Below are positions 8,400 to 18,804 of a DNA stretch of 40,717 nucleotides, in pieces. Positions within the stretch are counted from its first letter, which is position 1; every line of letters begins with the position of its first letter. The notes beneath the pieces are model-generated. The model did no database searches. It worked only from the letters and a program-made list of their open reading frames with translations, and had not been told where the DNA came from. Both the position numbers and the translations under genes were made by a program. This DNA is from Veillonella tobetsuensis (GTDB lineage: Bacteria; Bacillota; Negativicutes; Veillonellales; Veillonellaceae): the NCBI RefSeq assembly GCF_001078375.1, contig NZ_BBXI01000022.1, positions 1-40,717 of the forward strand. The letters run 5' to 3'.

Positions 8400-8534
8400 T
8401 TATGCAGATAAGCGTTTTCTGCCTTTAGCGCGTCTTCTTTTTAATACGAGACGGCCACCAATAGTTTTCATGCGTTCACGGAAACCATGGGTACGTTTTC
8501 TCCAAAGAGTATTTGGTTGATATGTACGTTTCAT
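8400..8534 (-). CDS. rpmH: 50S ribosomal protein L34
   Basis: The full 44-aa L34 can be translated on the minus strand: it begins [18 protein letters not shown] and ends GRKRLSA. It is highly basic, as expected for an rRNA-binding protein. The ribosome binding site AGGAGGTG lies upstream at good spacing. It is the first gene of the leftward operon and sits at the origin, where gene dosage is highest. Its length and sequence match the family, so the call is secure. Confidence 0.97.
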   Translation of the reverse strand: MKRTYQPNTLWRKRTHGFRERMKTIGGRLVLKRRRAKGRKRLSA

Positions 8535-8587
8535 TAGTAAAACACCTCCTCGTTATATATTTGTTTTACTTATACCATAACAGGGTA

Positions 8588-8616
8588 ATTATAGAGGGAA
8601 AACGCAAATCTGTCAA
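8588..8616 (-). promoter_or_regulatory. Consensus promoter of the rpmH operon
   Basis: On the minus strand TTGACA (complement of 8611-8616) and TATAAT (complement of 8588-8593) are separated by exactly 17 nt: a perfect sigma-70 consensus. Its -35 region lies inside the outermost arm of the large palindrome described next. Confidence 0.9.
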
Positions 8617-8941
8617 TAAAAAACAGGTGTTTTCTTAGCATTTTTAGTATGTGCGAAACCGATATCACACTATTTTTGAATATATAATTTGTTTGCTGCC
8701 AACATTTTCATAACTTAGTAATGAGGAAAGGACCATAATTTTTCGCTCCACCGGCCAGGTCTGTCTCCGGCCTGCGGCCTTCGCAGGGCCAAAGTCTCTG
8801 CAAAATTATGGCCCTTTCCTCATTCTACTGTAACTATGAAAACGTCAAACAAATTATATTCCATTCAAAGATCATCCTATCGGTTTCGCATCAATAAAAA
8901 CAAATAATAAAATACCTGTTTTTTTATTGAAACAGATTGCG
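8604..8941 (-). repeat. Hairpin repeat element copy 4: about 340-bp nested palindrome beside oriC
   Basis: The cap (8745-8796, inverted orientation, inner stem GGCC-TGC-GGCC) is surrounded by four successive pairs of inverted segments: 8720-8742 with 8802-8824 (23 bp, one mismatch), 8682-8695 with 8846-8859 (14 bp, perfect), 8652-8664 with 8878-8890 (13 bp, perfect) and 8604-8628 with 8914-8941 (imperfect). Unpaired segments separate them. The outermost left arm contains the -35 box of the rpmH promoter, and the right arm carries its mirror image. No gene lies here. Confidence 0.88.
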
Positions 8942-9050
8942 CGCACCTTCCCTTGGCGGGGAAGACAGAATCTACTATTTTAGAGCAACATACATACACC
9001 TCTTTTGAAATAAAACAGGCCTGTTCTATTTTCCCAAACACCCTACTTAT

Positions 9051-9092
9051 GTCCCTGTGGAGCCCGCAGGGCGGAGTCAGACCCGGCCGGTG
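9051..9092 (+). repeat. Hairpin repeat element copy 5, cap without matching arms
   Basis: A partial cap in forward orientation: CCTGTGGAGCCCGCAGGGCG then GAGTCAGACCCGGCCGGTG. The inner stem is GCCC-GCA-GGGC, a compensated version of the usual GGCC/GGCC stem. I could not find complementary arms on its two sides, so this is probably a decayed copy. The surrounding 8942-9109 holds nothing else that I can support. Confidence 0.75.
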
Positions 9093-9109
9093 TCCTTCTA
9101 CCCATATGA

Positions 9110-9271
9110 AATTTGTTTATTTTAGCTAATTTTAGATTAAAGTAGGTTTGGTGGTCACTTTTTAGCGACTTTGGCCCTGCGAAGGCCGTAGGCCGGAGAC
9201 AGACCCGGCCGGTGGAGCTAAAAAGTGACCACCAAACCGGATTTCACTCAAAATGCTAAAATAAACAAATT
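9110..9271 (+). repeat. Hairpin repeat element copy 6 with two nested perfect arm pairs
   Basis: The inner arms 9145-9166 and 9217-9238 are a perfect 22-bp inverted repeat around a forward cap (inner stem GGCC-GTA-GGCC). The outer arms 9110-9126 and 9255-9271 are a perfect 17-bp inverted repeat. The intervening 16-18 nt are also partly complementary. The element ends 10 bp before the first DnaA box. Confidence 0.92.
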
Positions 9272-9280
9272 CCATAAAAG

Positions 9281-9583
9281 TTATCCACAGATTAAATGAC
9301 AATCCCCCTATTTTTTGGTACAATTATAACTGAAATTGGTAAAAAATATATGTTTTTATAAGTATTTTATAGATAGCTTACAAAAGTTATCCACATTTTT
9401 TCTCTTTTAACCTATGAATAGTAAAAACCTAGTGTTTATAAGGTTGGAAGGGAATTTTATTTTCTCTTATTCACAAGTTGTGCACATGTTATTCACAGGT
9501 ATTTTTAATTTTTCCACAGCTTTTGAATAAGTTATACACATAATTACAAAAGTTATCCACATTTTTAGTAAAATTTATACACA
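9281..9583 (+). other. oriC: oriC, upstream DnaA-box cluster
   Basis: DnaA boxes in plus orientation: TTATCCACA at 9281-9289, 9387-9395 and 9553-9561; TTATTCACA at 9467-9475 and 9489-9497; TTTTCCACA at 9510-9518; TTATACACA at 9532-9540 and 9575-9583. The sequence between them is AT-rich. Gene polarity flips exactly here (minus on the left, plus on the right), as expected at an origin. With the second cluster after dnaA this makes a bipartite origin like that of Bacillus. Confidence 0.93.
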
Positions 9584-9594
9584 AGAGGCATAAA

Positions 9595-11178
9595 ATGCAA
9601 GCAACTGATCTTAATGATATATGGGAACATATATTACAAGTAGCGAAACAAACACTGCCACCTGCGATTTATTCAAGTTTAAGTACATCTCTCATACCGA
9701 TGAGTATAGATAACAATTCTATTCACATTGTGGTTATGCAGAGTTTTATAAAAAATGTCATTGAATCTCAGCAAACGGTGAGTAAGATGTTAACAGATGC
9801 CATCCAGCAAGTGACGGGCAAACAATTAAATATGGTTTTACTTGATTTATTTCCACCCAAAGAGGAAACACCGGTAGAGCCACCGCAAGTAACGGATACT
9901 TTCTCCGTAAGTACTGCATTGAGTACGCTGAAAAATGGTACGGAACTTACAAAACCTACGAAACAAGAGGTTCCTTATCAAGAGGAGTTTTACACGCCGG
10001 TCTATGATGAACCTGTGTATATTCAACGAAAAGAAACGTATGAGTTAATTCCTGATGAGCCGATGTTCCCTATGGAACAGACAAAAACTGCGCAAACGCT
10101 ACAGTCTACTGATATTCCTATCGATTTGTCGTCGTCTCAGCTCAACCATGGCTATCGATTCGATAATTACATTACAGGCAACTCGAACCGCATTCCCTTT
10201 GGAGCCGCTCAAAATGTGTCGGAACATCCAGGTGGCGACTATAATCCGCTATTTATCTATGGCCCGTCTGGCCTCGGTAAAACGCATCTTATGCACGCTA
10301 TTGGCAATGCCATTGTCGAAAGATATCCAAATCTTAAGGTGATGTGTACAACGAGCGAAAAATTCATGAATTTGTTCATCGAATCCATTCGCAAGCGACA
10401 AGGCGAACTATTCCGTAACACCTTCCGCAATATCGACGTATTGCTCATCGACGATATTCAGTTCTTGGAAAATAAAGAGGGTACGAAAACAGAATTTTTC
10501 AATACTTTCAACGAATTATTGGACAATAACAAGCAAATCGTCCTCACCAGCGATACCATGCCAAACGACATGGATCAGTTCGAAGATCGCTTGCGTTCTA
10601 GGTTCCAAGCAGGTTATGTAGCGACCATGGAAAATCCAGATTTGGAAACGCGCATCGCCATTTTGAAAGCCCTCGTTGAAAAGGAAAACAACAAGAATCG
10701 GAATCTCGTTATCGACAACGATGCCATCAACTACGTGGCATTGCAATTCGATGAAAACATCCGCGTACTGCAAGGGGCTTTCAACAAGCTTATTGGTACT
10801 GCATCCCTTGAACAACGAACTAGCAGTATCGACCTAGAATACACGAAAAAAACATTATCCGACATCATCACGACGGAACGGGTGACACTGATTGATATCG
10901 AGTCCATTCAAGATTTTATCAGTACTTATTTCAATATTAAGAAACAAGATTTGTTAGGCAAGAAACGTAAGGCTCAATTTGCATTCCCACGTCAAATTGC
11001 CATGTATTTGTGTCGCGATGTGATTAATGAAAGCTATCCACAAATCGCAGCAGCCTTTTCGAGGGATCATACGACGATTTTGCATGCGTACGATAAGATT
11101 AGCAAAGAAATCGACAAGAATCCTGAAACAAAACAGATTATCCTAGACATCAAAGCCAAGCTTTCATCACTCAACTAA
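9595..11178 (+). CDS. dnaA: Chromosomal replication initiator protein DnaA
   Basis: DnaA binds the boxes on both sides of its own gene and opens oriC. The 527-aa protein is long for the family because of an extended linker (about residues 85-180) rich in Pro, Glu and Thr between domain I and the AAA+ domain. Walker A GPSGLGKTH is at residue 223 and Walker B LLIDDIQFL at 283. The domain IV box-recognition segment AFSRDHTTILHAYDKI is near residue 487. ATG 9595 follows AGAGG at usual spacing. Boxes up to 9583 overlap the leader, which suggests autoregulation. Confidence 0.98.
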   Translation: MQATDLNDIWEHILQVAKQTLPPAIYSSLSTSLIPMSIDNNSIHIVVMQSFIKNVIESQQTVSKMLTDAIQQVTGKQLNMVLLDLFPPKEETPVEPPQVTDTFSVSTALSTLKNGTELTKPTKQEVPYQEEFYTPVYDEPVYIQRKETYELIPDEPMFPMEQTKTAQTLQSTDIPIDLSSSQLNHGYRFDNYITGNSNRIPFGAAQNVSEHPGGDYNPLFIYGPSGLGKTHLMHAIGNAIVERYPNLKVMCTTSEKFMNLFIESIRKRQGELFRNTFRNIDVLLIDDIQFLENKEGTKTEFFNTFNELLDNNKQIVLTSDTMPNDMDQFEDRLRSRFQAGYVATMENPDLETRIAILKALVEKENNKNRNLVIDNDAINYVALQFDENIRVLQGAFNKLIGTASLEQRTSSIDLEYTKKTLSDIITTERVTLIDIESIQDFISTYFNIKKQDLLGKKRKAQFAFPRQIAMYLCRDVINESYPQIAAAFSRDHTTILHAYDKISKEIDKNPETKQIILDIKAKLSSLN

Positions 11179-11184
11179 AATGGG

Positions 11185-11296
11185 TGTGGATAACTCTGTG
11201 GATAGATTGTGTATAAATCTGTGGATAATGCAGAATTTAAGATTTTCTGTGAGTATGTGGATAACCTAAAACAATGTATACACACACTTATCCACA
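11185..11296 (-). other. oriC, downstream DnaA-box cluster (dnaA-dnaN gap)
   Basis: Boxes mostly in reverse orientation: TGTGGATAA at 11185-11193, 11220-11228 and 11256-11264, TGTGGATAG at 11197-11205, TGTGTATAA at 11208-11216, and one forward TTATCCACA at 11288-11296. The remaining 11300-11465 is AT-rich and a candidate unwinding region, and should also contain the dnaN promoter. No gene lies in the 304-bp gap. Confidence 0.88.
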
Positions 11297-11482
11297 CCTG
11301 TAGAAAGGCATAAAATCTAAAAAACTTTCACATTTGCACACATTCACAACGCCTACTACAAATACTACTAAACTTACAAAACAATCAAAAACATATCAGA
11401 AAACCGATCTATCGTTGATTATCTATAGAGGACCAACGTAAATCACACAACGAATATTACAAACAAGGAGAGTATTTACGAT

Positions 11483-12604
11483 ATGAATATCAAATTTCCA
11501 AAGGCCAATCTCCAAAAAGCCATTAACGTTTTACAAAAAGTATCTCAAAACAAAACAAGTTCCAATCTACCAGGTTCCATTTATATCACTACAAAAAATA
11601 ATCAAGTGGAACTACAAGGTAACGATTTTGAATTGGGCATCAAACTTACTATCGATGCAGAAATCTTAGAACCAGGTACTTTGGTGGTTGCATCTCGTTA
11701 CTTCCAAGAATTAATCCGCAAATTGCCAGGTGAAACAATTCAATTGAGCAAACCAGAAGATGGCAATTCCTTAAAAATCACATCAGGTTCCTCTGAATTT
11801 AATCTTGTCACATTGCATCCAGACGATTTTTCCTTAGTTGAACAAATTCATGACCAAGATCATGTAACTATGGACAGCCAAGCAATGAAAGAACTTATCG
11901 ACCTTACGAACTATGCAGCAGCCAGCGATGATGATCGCCCTGTATTTGCTGGTGCTTTACTTGAAATTAAAGATGCAAACGACAAAGAAGTAACTATGGT
12001 TGCTACAGATACACATCGCATGGCGGTTAAGAAAGTAACTATCGATGAACCAGCAACTAATCCAATGCGCGTTATCATTCCAACAAAGGCTTTAGCAGAA
12101 GTATCTCGTTTATTGCCAACAGACAATCCATCTGTTATTAAAATCATTTGGAATCGCACACAAATCGTGTTCATGTTTGAATCCATCTATATTATTTCTC
12201 GCTTAATCGAAGGTACATATCCAGAATATGAAAAGGTAATTCCTGCTCAATTCGATTCTAGTGCGATTGTAGACCGCAAAGATTTTGCAGGCGCCGTTGA
12301 TCGTGTATCCTTATTGGCAAAAGATATGAGTTACAACGTAATTCGCTATGACTGGTCCGAGGTACAAGTGACTTTGTCCAGCCAAAATGCTGAAATCGGT
12401 ATGGCGAAGGAAGAAATTCCTGTGGAATTTAAGGGCACACCATTCACGATTTCCTTTAATGGTCGCTACATTTCTGATATCTTGCGTCACAGCACAGGCG
12501 ATAATATCCATATGTATTTAAAACAAAATGGTCCTGTTGTGATTCGCCAAGATAATAATCCGAACTATACGTACGTAGTAACACCTGTTCGTACGAATGC
12601 TTAA
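11483..12604 (+). CDS. dnaN: DNA polymerase III beta subunit (sliding clamp)
   Basis: The ring-shaped processivity clamp for DNA polymerase III and docking site for many replication and repair proteins. The 373-aa length is standard and the protein covers all three clamp domains: MNIKFPKANLQKAINVLQKV at the start, the mid-region VATDTHRMAVKKV, and the C-terminal VVTPVRT, the usual end of bacterial clamps. AAGGAGAG precedes ATG. It is the second gene of the dnaA-dnaN-yaaA-recF block. Confidence 0.98.
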   Translation: MNIKFPKANLQKAINVLQKVSQNKTSSNLPGSIYITTKNNQVELQGNDFELGIKLTIDAEILEPGTLVVASRYFQELIRKLPGETIQLSKPEDGNSLKITSGSSEFNLVTLHPDDFSLVEQIHDQDHVTMDSQAMKELIDLTNYAAASDDDRPVFAGALLEIKDANDKEVTMVATDTHRMAVKKVTIDEPATNPMRVIIPTKALAEVSRLLPTDNPSVIKIIWNRTQIVFMFESIYIISRLIEGTYPEYEKVIPAQFDSSAIVDRKDFAGAVDRVSLLAKDMSYNVIRYDWSEVQVTLSSQNAEIGMAKEEIPVEFKGTPFTISFNGRYISDILRHSTGDNIHMYLKQNGPVVIRQDNNPNYTYVVTPVRTNA

Positions 12605-12643
12605 TCGTCACATACAGTAATTTGTCCACCATAGGAGGACGTT

Positions 12644-12874
12644 ATGAAACAACAACATGTACCTATCCATACGGAGTACATTCAAATCGATCAACTACTT
12701 AAATTAGAAGGTGTCATCGAAACAGGGGGGCAAGTAAAAAGACTTATCGATGATCAAGTACTTACATTAAATGGCACTATCGTTACAGAAAAACGCAAAA
12801 AATGTCGCGTTGGCGATGTGATAGGTGTAGATGGTCTCGATGTAGAATTCATCGTTACCAAAGAGGAGGCATAA
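12644..12874 (+). CDS. yaaA: S4-domain RNA-binding protein YaaA/RlbA
   Basis: A 76-aa S4-like domain protein found between dnaN and recF in many Firmicutes; in Bacillus subtilis it is linked to ribosome assembly. The S4 core is visible: IQIDQLLKLEGVIETGGQVKR, then LTLNGTIVTEKRKKCRVGD. AGGAGG precedes ATG. Only 3 nt separate its stop from the GTG start of recF, so the two are translated from one message. Confidence 0.92.
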   Translation: MKQQHVPIHTEYIQIDQLLKLEGVIETGGQVKRLIDDQVLTLNGTIVTEKRKKCRVGDVIGVDGLDVEFIVTKEEA

Positions 12875-12877
12875 TCG

Positions 12878-13978
12878 GTGAGAATCAACTCACTGCAATT
12901 GTTCCAGTTTCGCAACTATAAGGAATTAAATATATCCTTACATCCTGAAATCATCGTCTTATACGGCACCAATGGGTCTGGTAAAACCAATATATTGGAA
13001 TCGATTTACGTTGGTACCATTGGTAAAAGTCATCGTACAAATGATACGTCGGATATGCTTTTATTTAATGCTGATGAAGCAGGCATTGTGGTGAACTTTG
13101 AGAAAAAGGATACGCCGCAGAAGGTAAATATTAAGCTATTTCGCCAAGGACCAAAAGATATTCGCTTAAATGATACTAAAATATCTCAGAAGGAATTAAT
13201 TGGTACCTTAAATACAGTTATATTCTGTCCGGAAGATTTACAGCTCATCAAGGGCAGCCCATCGGGGCGTCGTAGATTTCTTGATATGGAAATATCTCAG
13301 ACCAGCGCTACTTATTATCATCAATTGTTGCAATATAATCGCTTATTACAACAACGCAATACCTTGTTGAAGGAATATCGTGGTAAGCAGAATATACCTC
13401 TTGCTGAATGGGATATACAGCTAGCGGATATGGCGGCTTTCATCGTAAAAAAACGAATGGAAAGTTTAAAGAAAATCAATTTGCTCATCGATTTGATGAA
13501 TCGTAAATTGACAGGCGGTCTTGAAAATCTCACCATCGGTTATGAACAACCCTATGGGAAGGACAATCATCTTGTATATACAAAGGAAGCCTTTTATGAT
13601 TTATTACAAGAGTCGTTGCCGCAGGATCGTCATCGCATGACCACAAGCGTAGGTCCTCATCGTGATGATTTGCGGTTCTTTTCGGATTCTATTGATTTAA
13701 AGCGATTTGGATCTCAAGGACAGCAACGGACGGCGGTACTGTCACTAAAATTGAGCGAATTAGAATTTATCAAATCCGAAGTAGGCGAATATCCCGTATT
13801 GCTCTTAGACGATGTGTTGAGCGAGCTTGACGAGGCGAGACGGAATAATTTATTGCAGTTCATCCATAAACGCATTCAAACCGTCATAACTACGACGGAT
13901 ATACACGATTTTGAAAACCTACAAGGTGTTCAATTTATTCAATGTCAGGAGGGGCAAGTCCATTATGGAAAGCCTTAA
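12878..13978 (+). CDS. recF: DNA replication and repair protein RecF
   Basis: An SMC-like ATPase of the RecFOR pathway that helps load RecA at gaps. The 366-aa length is typical. Walker A GTNGSGKT is at residues 30-37, the signature region is LSLKLSELEFI, and Walker B is LLLDDVLSELD near 307. The start codon is GTG, with the ribosome binding site AGAGGAGG inside the end of yaaA. The downstream gene starts 14 nt before the recF stop. All features are canonical. Confidence 0.97.
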   Translation: MRINSLQLFQFRNYKELNISLHPEIIVLYGTNGSGKTNILESIYVGTIGKSHRTNDTSDMLLFNADEAGIVVNFEKKDTPQKVNIKLFRQGPKDIRLNDTKISQKELIGTLNTVIFCPEDLQLIKGSPSGRRRFLDMEISQTSATYYHQLLQYNRLLQQRNTLLKEYRGKQNIPLAEWDIQLADMAAFIVKKRMESLKKINLLIDLMNRKLTGGLENLTIGYEQPYGKDNHLVYTKEAFYDLLQESLPQDRHRMTTSVGPHRDDLRFFSDSIDLKRFGSQGQQRTAVLSLKLSELEFIKSEVGEYPVLLLDDVLSELDEARRNNLLQFIHKRIQTVITTTDIHDFENLQGVQFIQCQEGQVHYGKP

Positions 13979-14864
13979 TATGTGCTTAGCTGGTGGTCTT
14001 GATGAGCTAGGTATACTTGAAAAATTTAAACTGAATACTCTGATTCATCATTGGCGTGATGTGGTAGGTCCAATTTATGCAGCCCATACGCGCATCATCG
14101 ACATTAAACCTCCTAAAATTGTGCTTAGCGCTGATAATTCGCAATGGATGCAAGAGGTTAAGATGAACCAAAAACGCATTCTTAAGGCCATTAATGATTA
14201 TTATCAAGGTGAGATTATCACCGAAATGGGCCTTATGATGCATCGTCAGAGCTTTGTGAAAGAATCGTCTGGTCCGGAGATATATCATATAGAAATGCCT
14301 GATATAGAAGGCTATATAGATATGTCAAAAATCATCTTATCCGATGATGATATAAATGTTATCGACAATATGGTTAACAAAATCTCTGATGACACATTAA
14401 AAGATACTTTCAGAAACGTAATTATTAGCAGTCGCAAAAAAGAAATTTATTTATTAGAACATGGCTATCATCGTTGTGAACGCTGTCGAATTCTGATGAA
14501 TCGAGCTACTAAACATTGTGTTACCTGTGAATATGAAATTCATCGTGAGCATATCAACAATATTAAACGGCAAATTCGACGGATTCCTTATATAAAATAC
14601 AAAGAATGTTGTAAATATATAAACTGCACTTTTGATGACTTTGCCATGGCTATGAGAGAACTTATTTATTTTTATTTAGACAAGGTATATCATGGTTCAA
14701 CTAGCCGTAATCACATGTATATGGCAGCCATGCTCATTACCCATAAACCACCTGAAGAATTAACAGATCAACATGTGATTAACCTGTGTAATAAACATAG
14801 ATCAAAATTCTTGAGTGAAGAAAAACAAAAAGAGCTCAATATGCTTAGGGGGATATTGGAATAG
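13965..14864 (+). CDS. DciA-like DUF721 protein with C-terminal four-cysteine region
   Basis: The first about 100 residues look like DUF721/DciA (LGILEKFKLNTLIHHWRDVVG, then VLSADNSQWMQEV), the domain that loads or activates replicative helicase in bacteria lacking DnaC/DnaI. At 299 aa it is much longer than a plain DUF721 protein. The extension carries C171-x2-C174-x10-C185-x2-C188, a zinc-ribbon-like arrangement, followed by a basic helical region. ATG 13965 has CAGGAGGGG upstream and overlaps recF by 14 nt; an upstream start at 13911 would sit deeper in recF. The stop lies inside the arm of hairpin copy 7. The DciA role is inferred from the domain and location; the extension's role is unknown. 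Confidence 0.8.
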   Translation: MESLNMCLAGGLDELGILEKFKLNTLIHHWRDVVGPIYAAHTRIIDIKPPKIVLSADNSQWMQEVKMNQKRILKAINDYYQGEIITEMGLMMHRQSFVKESSGPEIYHIEMPDIEGYIDMSKIILSDDDINVIDNMVNKISDDTLKDTFRNVIISSRKKEIYLLEHGYHRCERCRILMNRATKHCVTCEYEIHREHINNIKRQIRRIPYIKYKECCKYINCTFDDFAMAMRELIYFYLDKVYHGSTSRNHMYMAAMLITHKPPEELTDQHVINLCNKHRSKFLSEEKQKELNMLRGILE

Positions 14865-14958
14865 ATGACCATTATTTCTCGCTCCACCGGCCGGGTCTGA
14901 CTACGCCCTTCGGGCTCCGCAGGGCCAAAGTCGCTGCGAAATTAATGGTCATCTATTC
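14859..14958 (-). repeat. Hairpin repeat element copy 7 (overlaps the dciA-like stop codon)
   Basis: The arms 14859-14873 and 14944-14958 are a perfect 15-bp inverted repeat, extended inward with one bulge. The cap (about 14881-14932) is inverted, and its inner stem is GCCC-TTC-GGGC instead of GGCC-TAC-GGCC, a double compensatory change. The TAG of the preceding gene (14862-14864) is within the left arm. Confidence 0.92.
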
Positions 14959-15025
14959 AATAGTAGGACAGAGAAAAATGGAGTTTATTTAGCATTCTTA
15001 CTTAGATGAAAATAAGAGGAGAAAT

Positions 15026-15274
15026 ATGTATCTTCATATTGGCGATAATTTGAGTATCCCTATGAATTCAATCATTACTATGATTCATGCGGATTCAGGA
15101 AAATCGCATAGGACGGGCATATCGTATTATGATGCTGAGGTTATAAACGTGGTGCCTGAAGACAAGATAAAAACATATATCGTAACAGATGATTGTGTGT
15201 ATGCATCTGGTATATCACTAAAAACTTTGAAAAAACGTATTGATGAGTTTTACTCAATTTTGAAGAATAAGTAA
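15026..15274 (+). CDS. remB: DUF370 extracellular-matrix regulator family protein (RemB-like)
   Basis: An 82-aa member of the RemA/RemB (DUF370) family. In Bacillus subtilis remB (yaaB) occupies this same place between recF and gyrB and is linked to matrix gene control; the molecular role here is not established. The family start MYLHIGDNLSIPMNSIITMI is clear, as are the central segment and the C-terminal helix TLKKRIDEFY. GAGGAGA precedes ATG. The assignment rests on both sequence and synteny. Confidence 0.88.
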   Translation: MYLHIGDNLSIPMNSIITMIHADSGKSHRTGISYYDAEVINVVPEDKIKTYIVTDDCVYASGISLKTLKKRIDEFYSILKNK

Positions 15275-15319
15275 TTAGCAATATATAGCTTTCAAGTTAT
15301 TAGCAATATATAGTATAAT
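15274..15319 (+). promoter_or_regulatory. gyrB promoter with a 15-bp direct repeat
   Basis: TTCAAG (15291-15296) and TATAAT (15314-15319) are 17 nt apart. The sequence ATTAGCAATATATAG occurs at 15274-15288 and again at 15299-15313, start to start 25 nt, the second copy filling the spacer up to the -10 box. This could be a binding site for a regulator or a supercoiling-sensitive spacer. Confidence 0.65.
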
Positions 15320-15329
15320 AATGAGATAA

Positions 15330-17297
<1,968 letters not shown>

Positions 17298-17307
17298 GAG
17301 GTGCACC

Positions 17308-18789
17308 ATGGCTGATAATCAAAATAATAACGTAGAGTTTACGTCTAACACAGATCAACATCTAAAACGTACCCTGAAAGCGCGTCATATGAATATGATT
17401 GCTCTAGGTGGTGCTATCGGTACTGGCTTATTCGTAGCTGGTGGTGAAGTAGTAAGTACTGCAGGCCCTGGTGGTGCTCTCGTAGCTTACGGCCTCATTG
17501 GCCTCATGGTGTATTTCCTCATGACATCTCTTGGGGAAATGGCTACTTACTTGCCGATTCCTGGTTCCTTCGGGACTTATGCAAAACGCTATGTAGATCC
17601 TGCCTTTGGTTTTGCCTTAGGTTGGAACTACTGGTTTAACTGGGCTATTACATTGGCTGCCGAAGTACTGGCAGGGGCGCTGATCATGAAATATTGGTTT
17701 CCTGATGTGCCGGCCATCGTCTGGTCCGCTTTATTCTTATTAATTCTATTTGGACTCAACTATTTGTCCACTCGTTCCTTTGGTGAAAGTGAATACGTAT
17801 TCTCATCCATCAAGGTAATTACAGTTTTTGTATTCCTATTCTGTGGTTCAATGCTTATCCTAGGCATTGGTGGCACATCTCCAGGATTTGTAAACTGGAC
17901 AACAGGTGATGCTCCATTTGTAGGTGGTTGGGAATCCATCCTTGCTATCTTCATGGTAGCTGGTTTCTCCTTCCAAGGTACTGAGCTTATCGGCGTAGCC
18001 GCTGGAGAAGCAGAAGACCCTGAAAAGAACGTGCCAAAAGCGATTAATTCCATCTTCTGGCGTATCCTATTGTTCTATATTGGGGCTTTCACAGTAATCG
18101 GTTTCCTCATTCCTTACACTGATCCAAATCTATTGAATTCTAGCATTGAAAACGTATCCATTTCTCCATTTACACTCGTATTTGACCGTTTTGGATTCGC
18201 TTTTGCCGCTAGCTTTATCAATGCTATTATCTTAACAGCTGTATTGAGTGCTGGTAACTCCGGCTTGTATTCTTCAACTCGTATGCTTTACGCATTGGCT
18301 AAAGAAGGTCAAGCGCCACAAATCTTCGCTAAACTTAATAAACGTGGTGTTCCAGTTCCTGCATTGGTAGTAACTACAGCCATCGGTTTATTTGCATTCC
18401 TTACAAGCTTCATCGGTGAAGGTACTGCATACACTTGGATTGTTAATATCTCTGGCCTCTGTGGCTTCATCGCATGGGTTGGTATTGCAGTTTCTCACTA
18501 TCGTTTCCGCCGTGCATTCATTGCACAAGGTAGAGATCTTAGTGAATTGCCTTACAAAGCGTGGTTATTCCCAATTGGCCCAATCTTGGCGTTAATTCTA
18601 TGTATCTTCATCATTGCTGGTCAAAACTACTCCGCTTTCACAGGCGATACAATCGACTGGTACGGCGTATCCGTTGCTTACATCGGATTGCCAATCTTCT
18701 TCGCTGTATACCTAGGTTACAAATATATCAACAAAACTAAACTCGTTCCGTTGAAAGAAGTAAACTTAGATCGCGATTTTGATAAATAA
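17308..18789 (+). CDS. Amino-acid permease, APC superfamily, probably lysine-specific (LysP-like)
   Basis: A 493-aa inner-membrane transporter with about 12 membrane segments. The APC signature is strong: [20 protein letters not shown] at the first helix, [20 protein letters not shown], then [21 protein letters not shown]. The overall sequence resembles lysine permease LysP, but substrate cannot be fixed from sequence. GAGGTG precedes ATG. It begins 10 nt after gyrB and ends with its own terminator, so it may be partly co-transcribed with gyrB. Confidence 0.85.
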   Translation: MADNQNNNVEFTSNTDQHLKRTLKARHMNMIALGGAIGTGLFVAGGEVVSTAGPGGALVAYGLIGLMVYFLMTSLGEMATYLPIPGSFGTYAKRYVDPAFGFALGWNYWFNWAITLAAEVLAGALIMKYWFPDVPAIVWSALFLLILFGLNYLSTRSFGESEYVFSSIKVITVFVFLFCGSMLILGIGGTSPGFVNWTTGDAPFVGGWESILAIFMVAGFSFQGTELIGVAAGEAEDPEKNVPKAINSIFWRILLFYIGAFTVIGFLIPYTDPNLLNSSIENVSISPFTLVFDRFGFAFAASFINAIILTAVLSAGNSGLYSSTRMLYALAKEGQAPQIFAKLNKRGVPVPALVVTTAIGLFAFLTSFIGEGTAYTWIVNISGLCGFIAWVGIAVSHYRFRRAFIAQGRDLSELPYKAWLFPIGPILALILCIFIIAGQNYSAFTGDTIDWYGVSVAYIGLPIFFAVYLGYKYINKTKLVPLKEVNLDRDFDK

Positions 18790-18804
18790 AAATGTAATAC
18801 AATT

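Noticed and set aside
8942-9050. A gene between the palindrome and the cap at 9051
   Set aside because: No open frame with a start signal; only AT-rich sequence and a short palindrome AACAGGCCTGTT.
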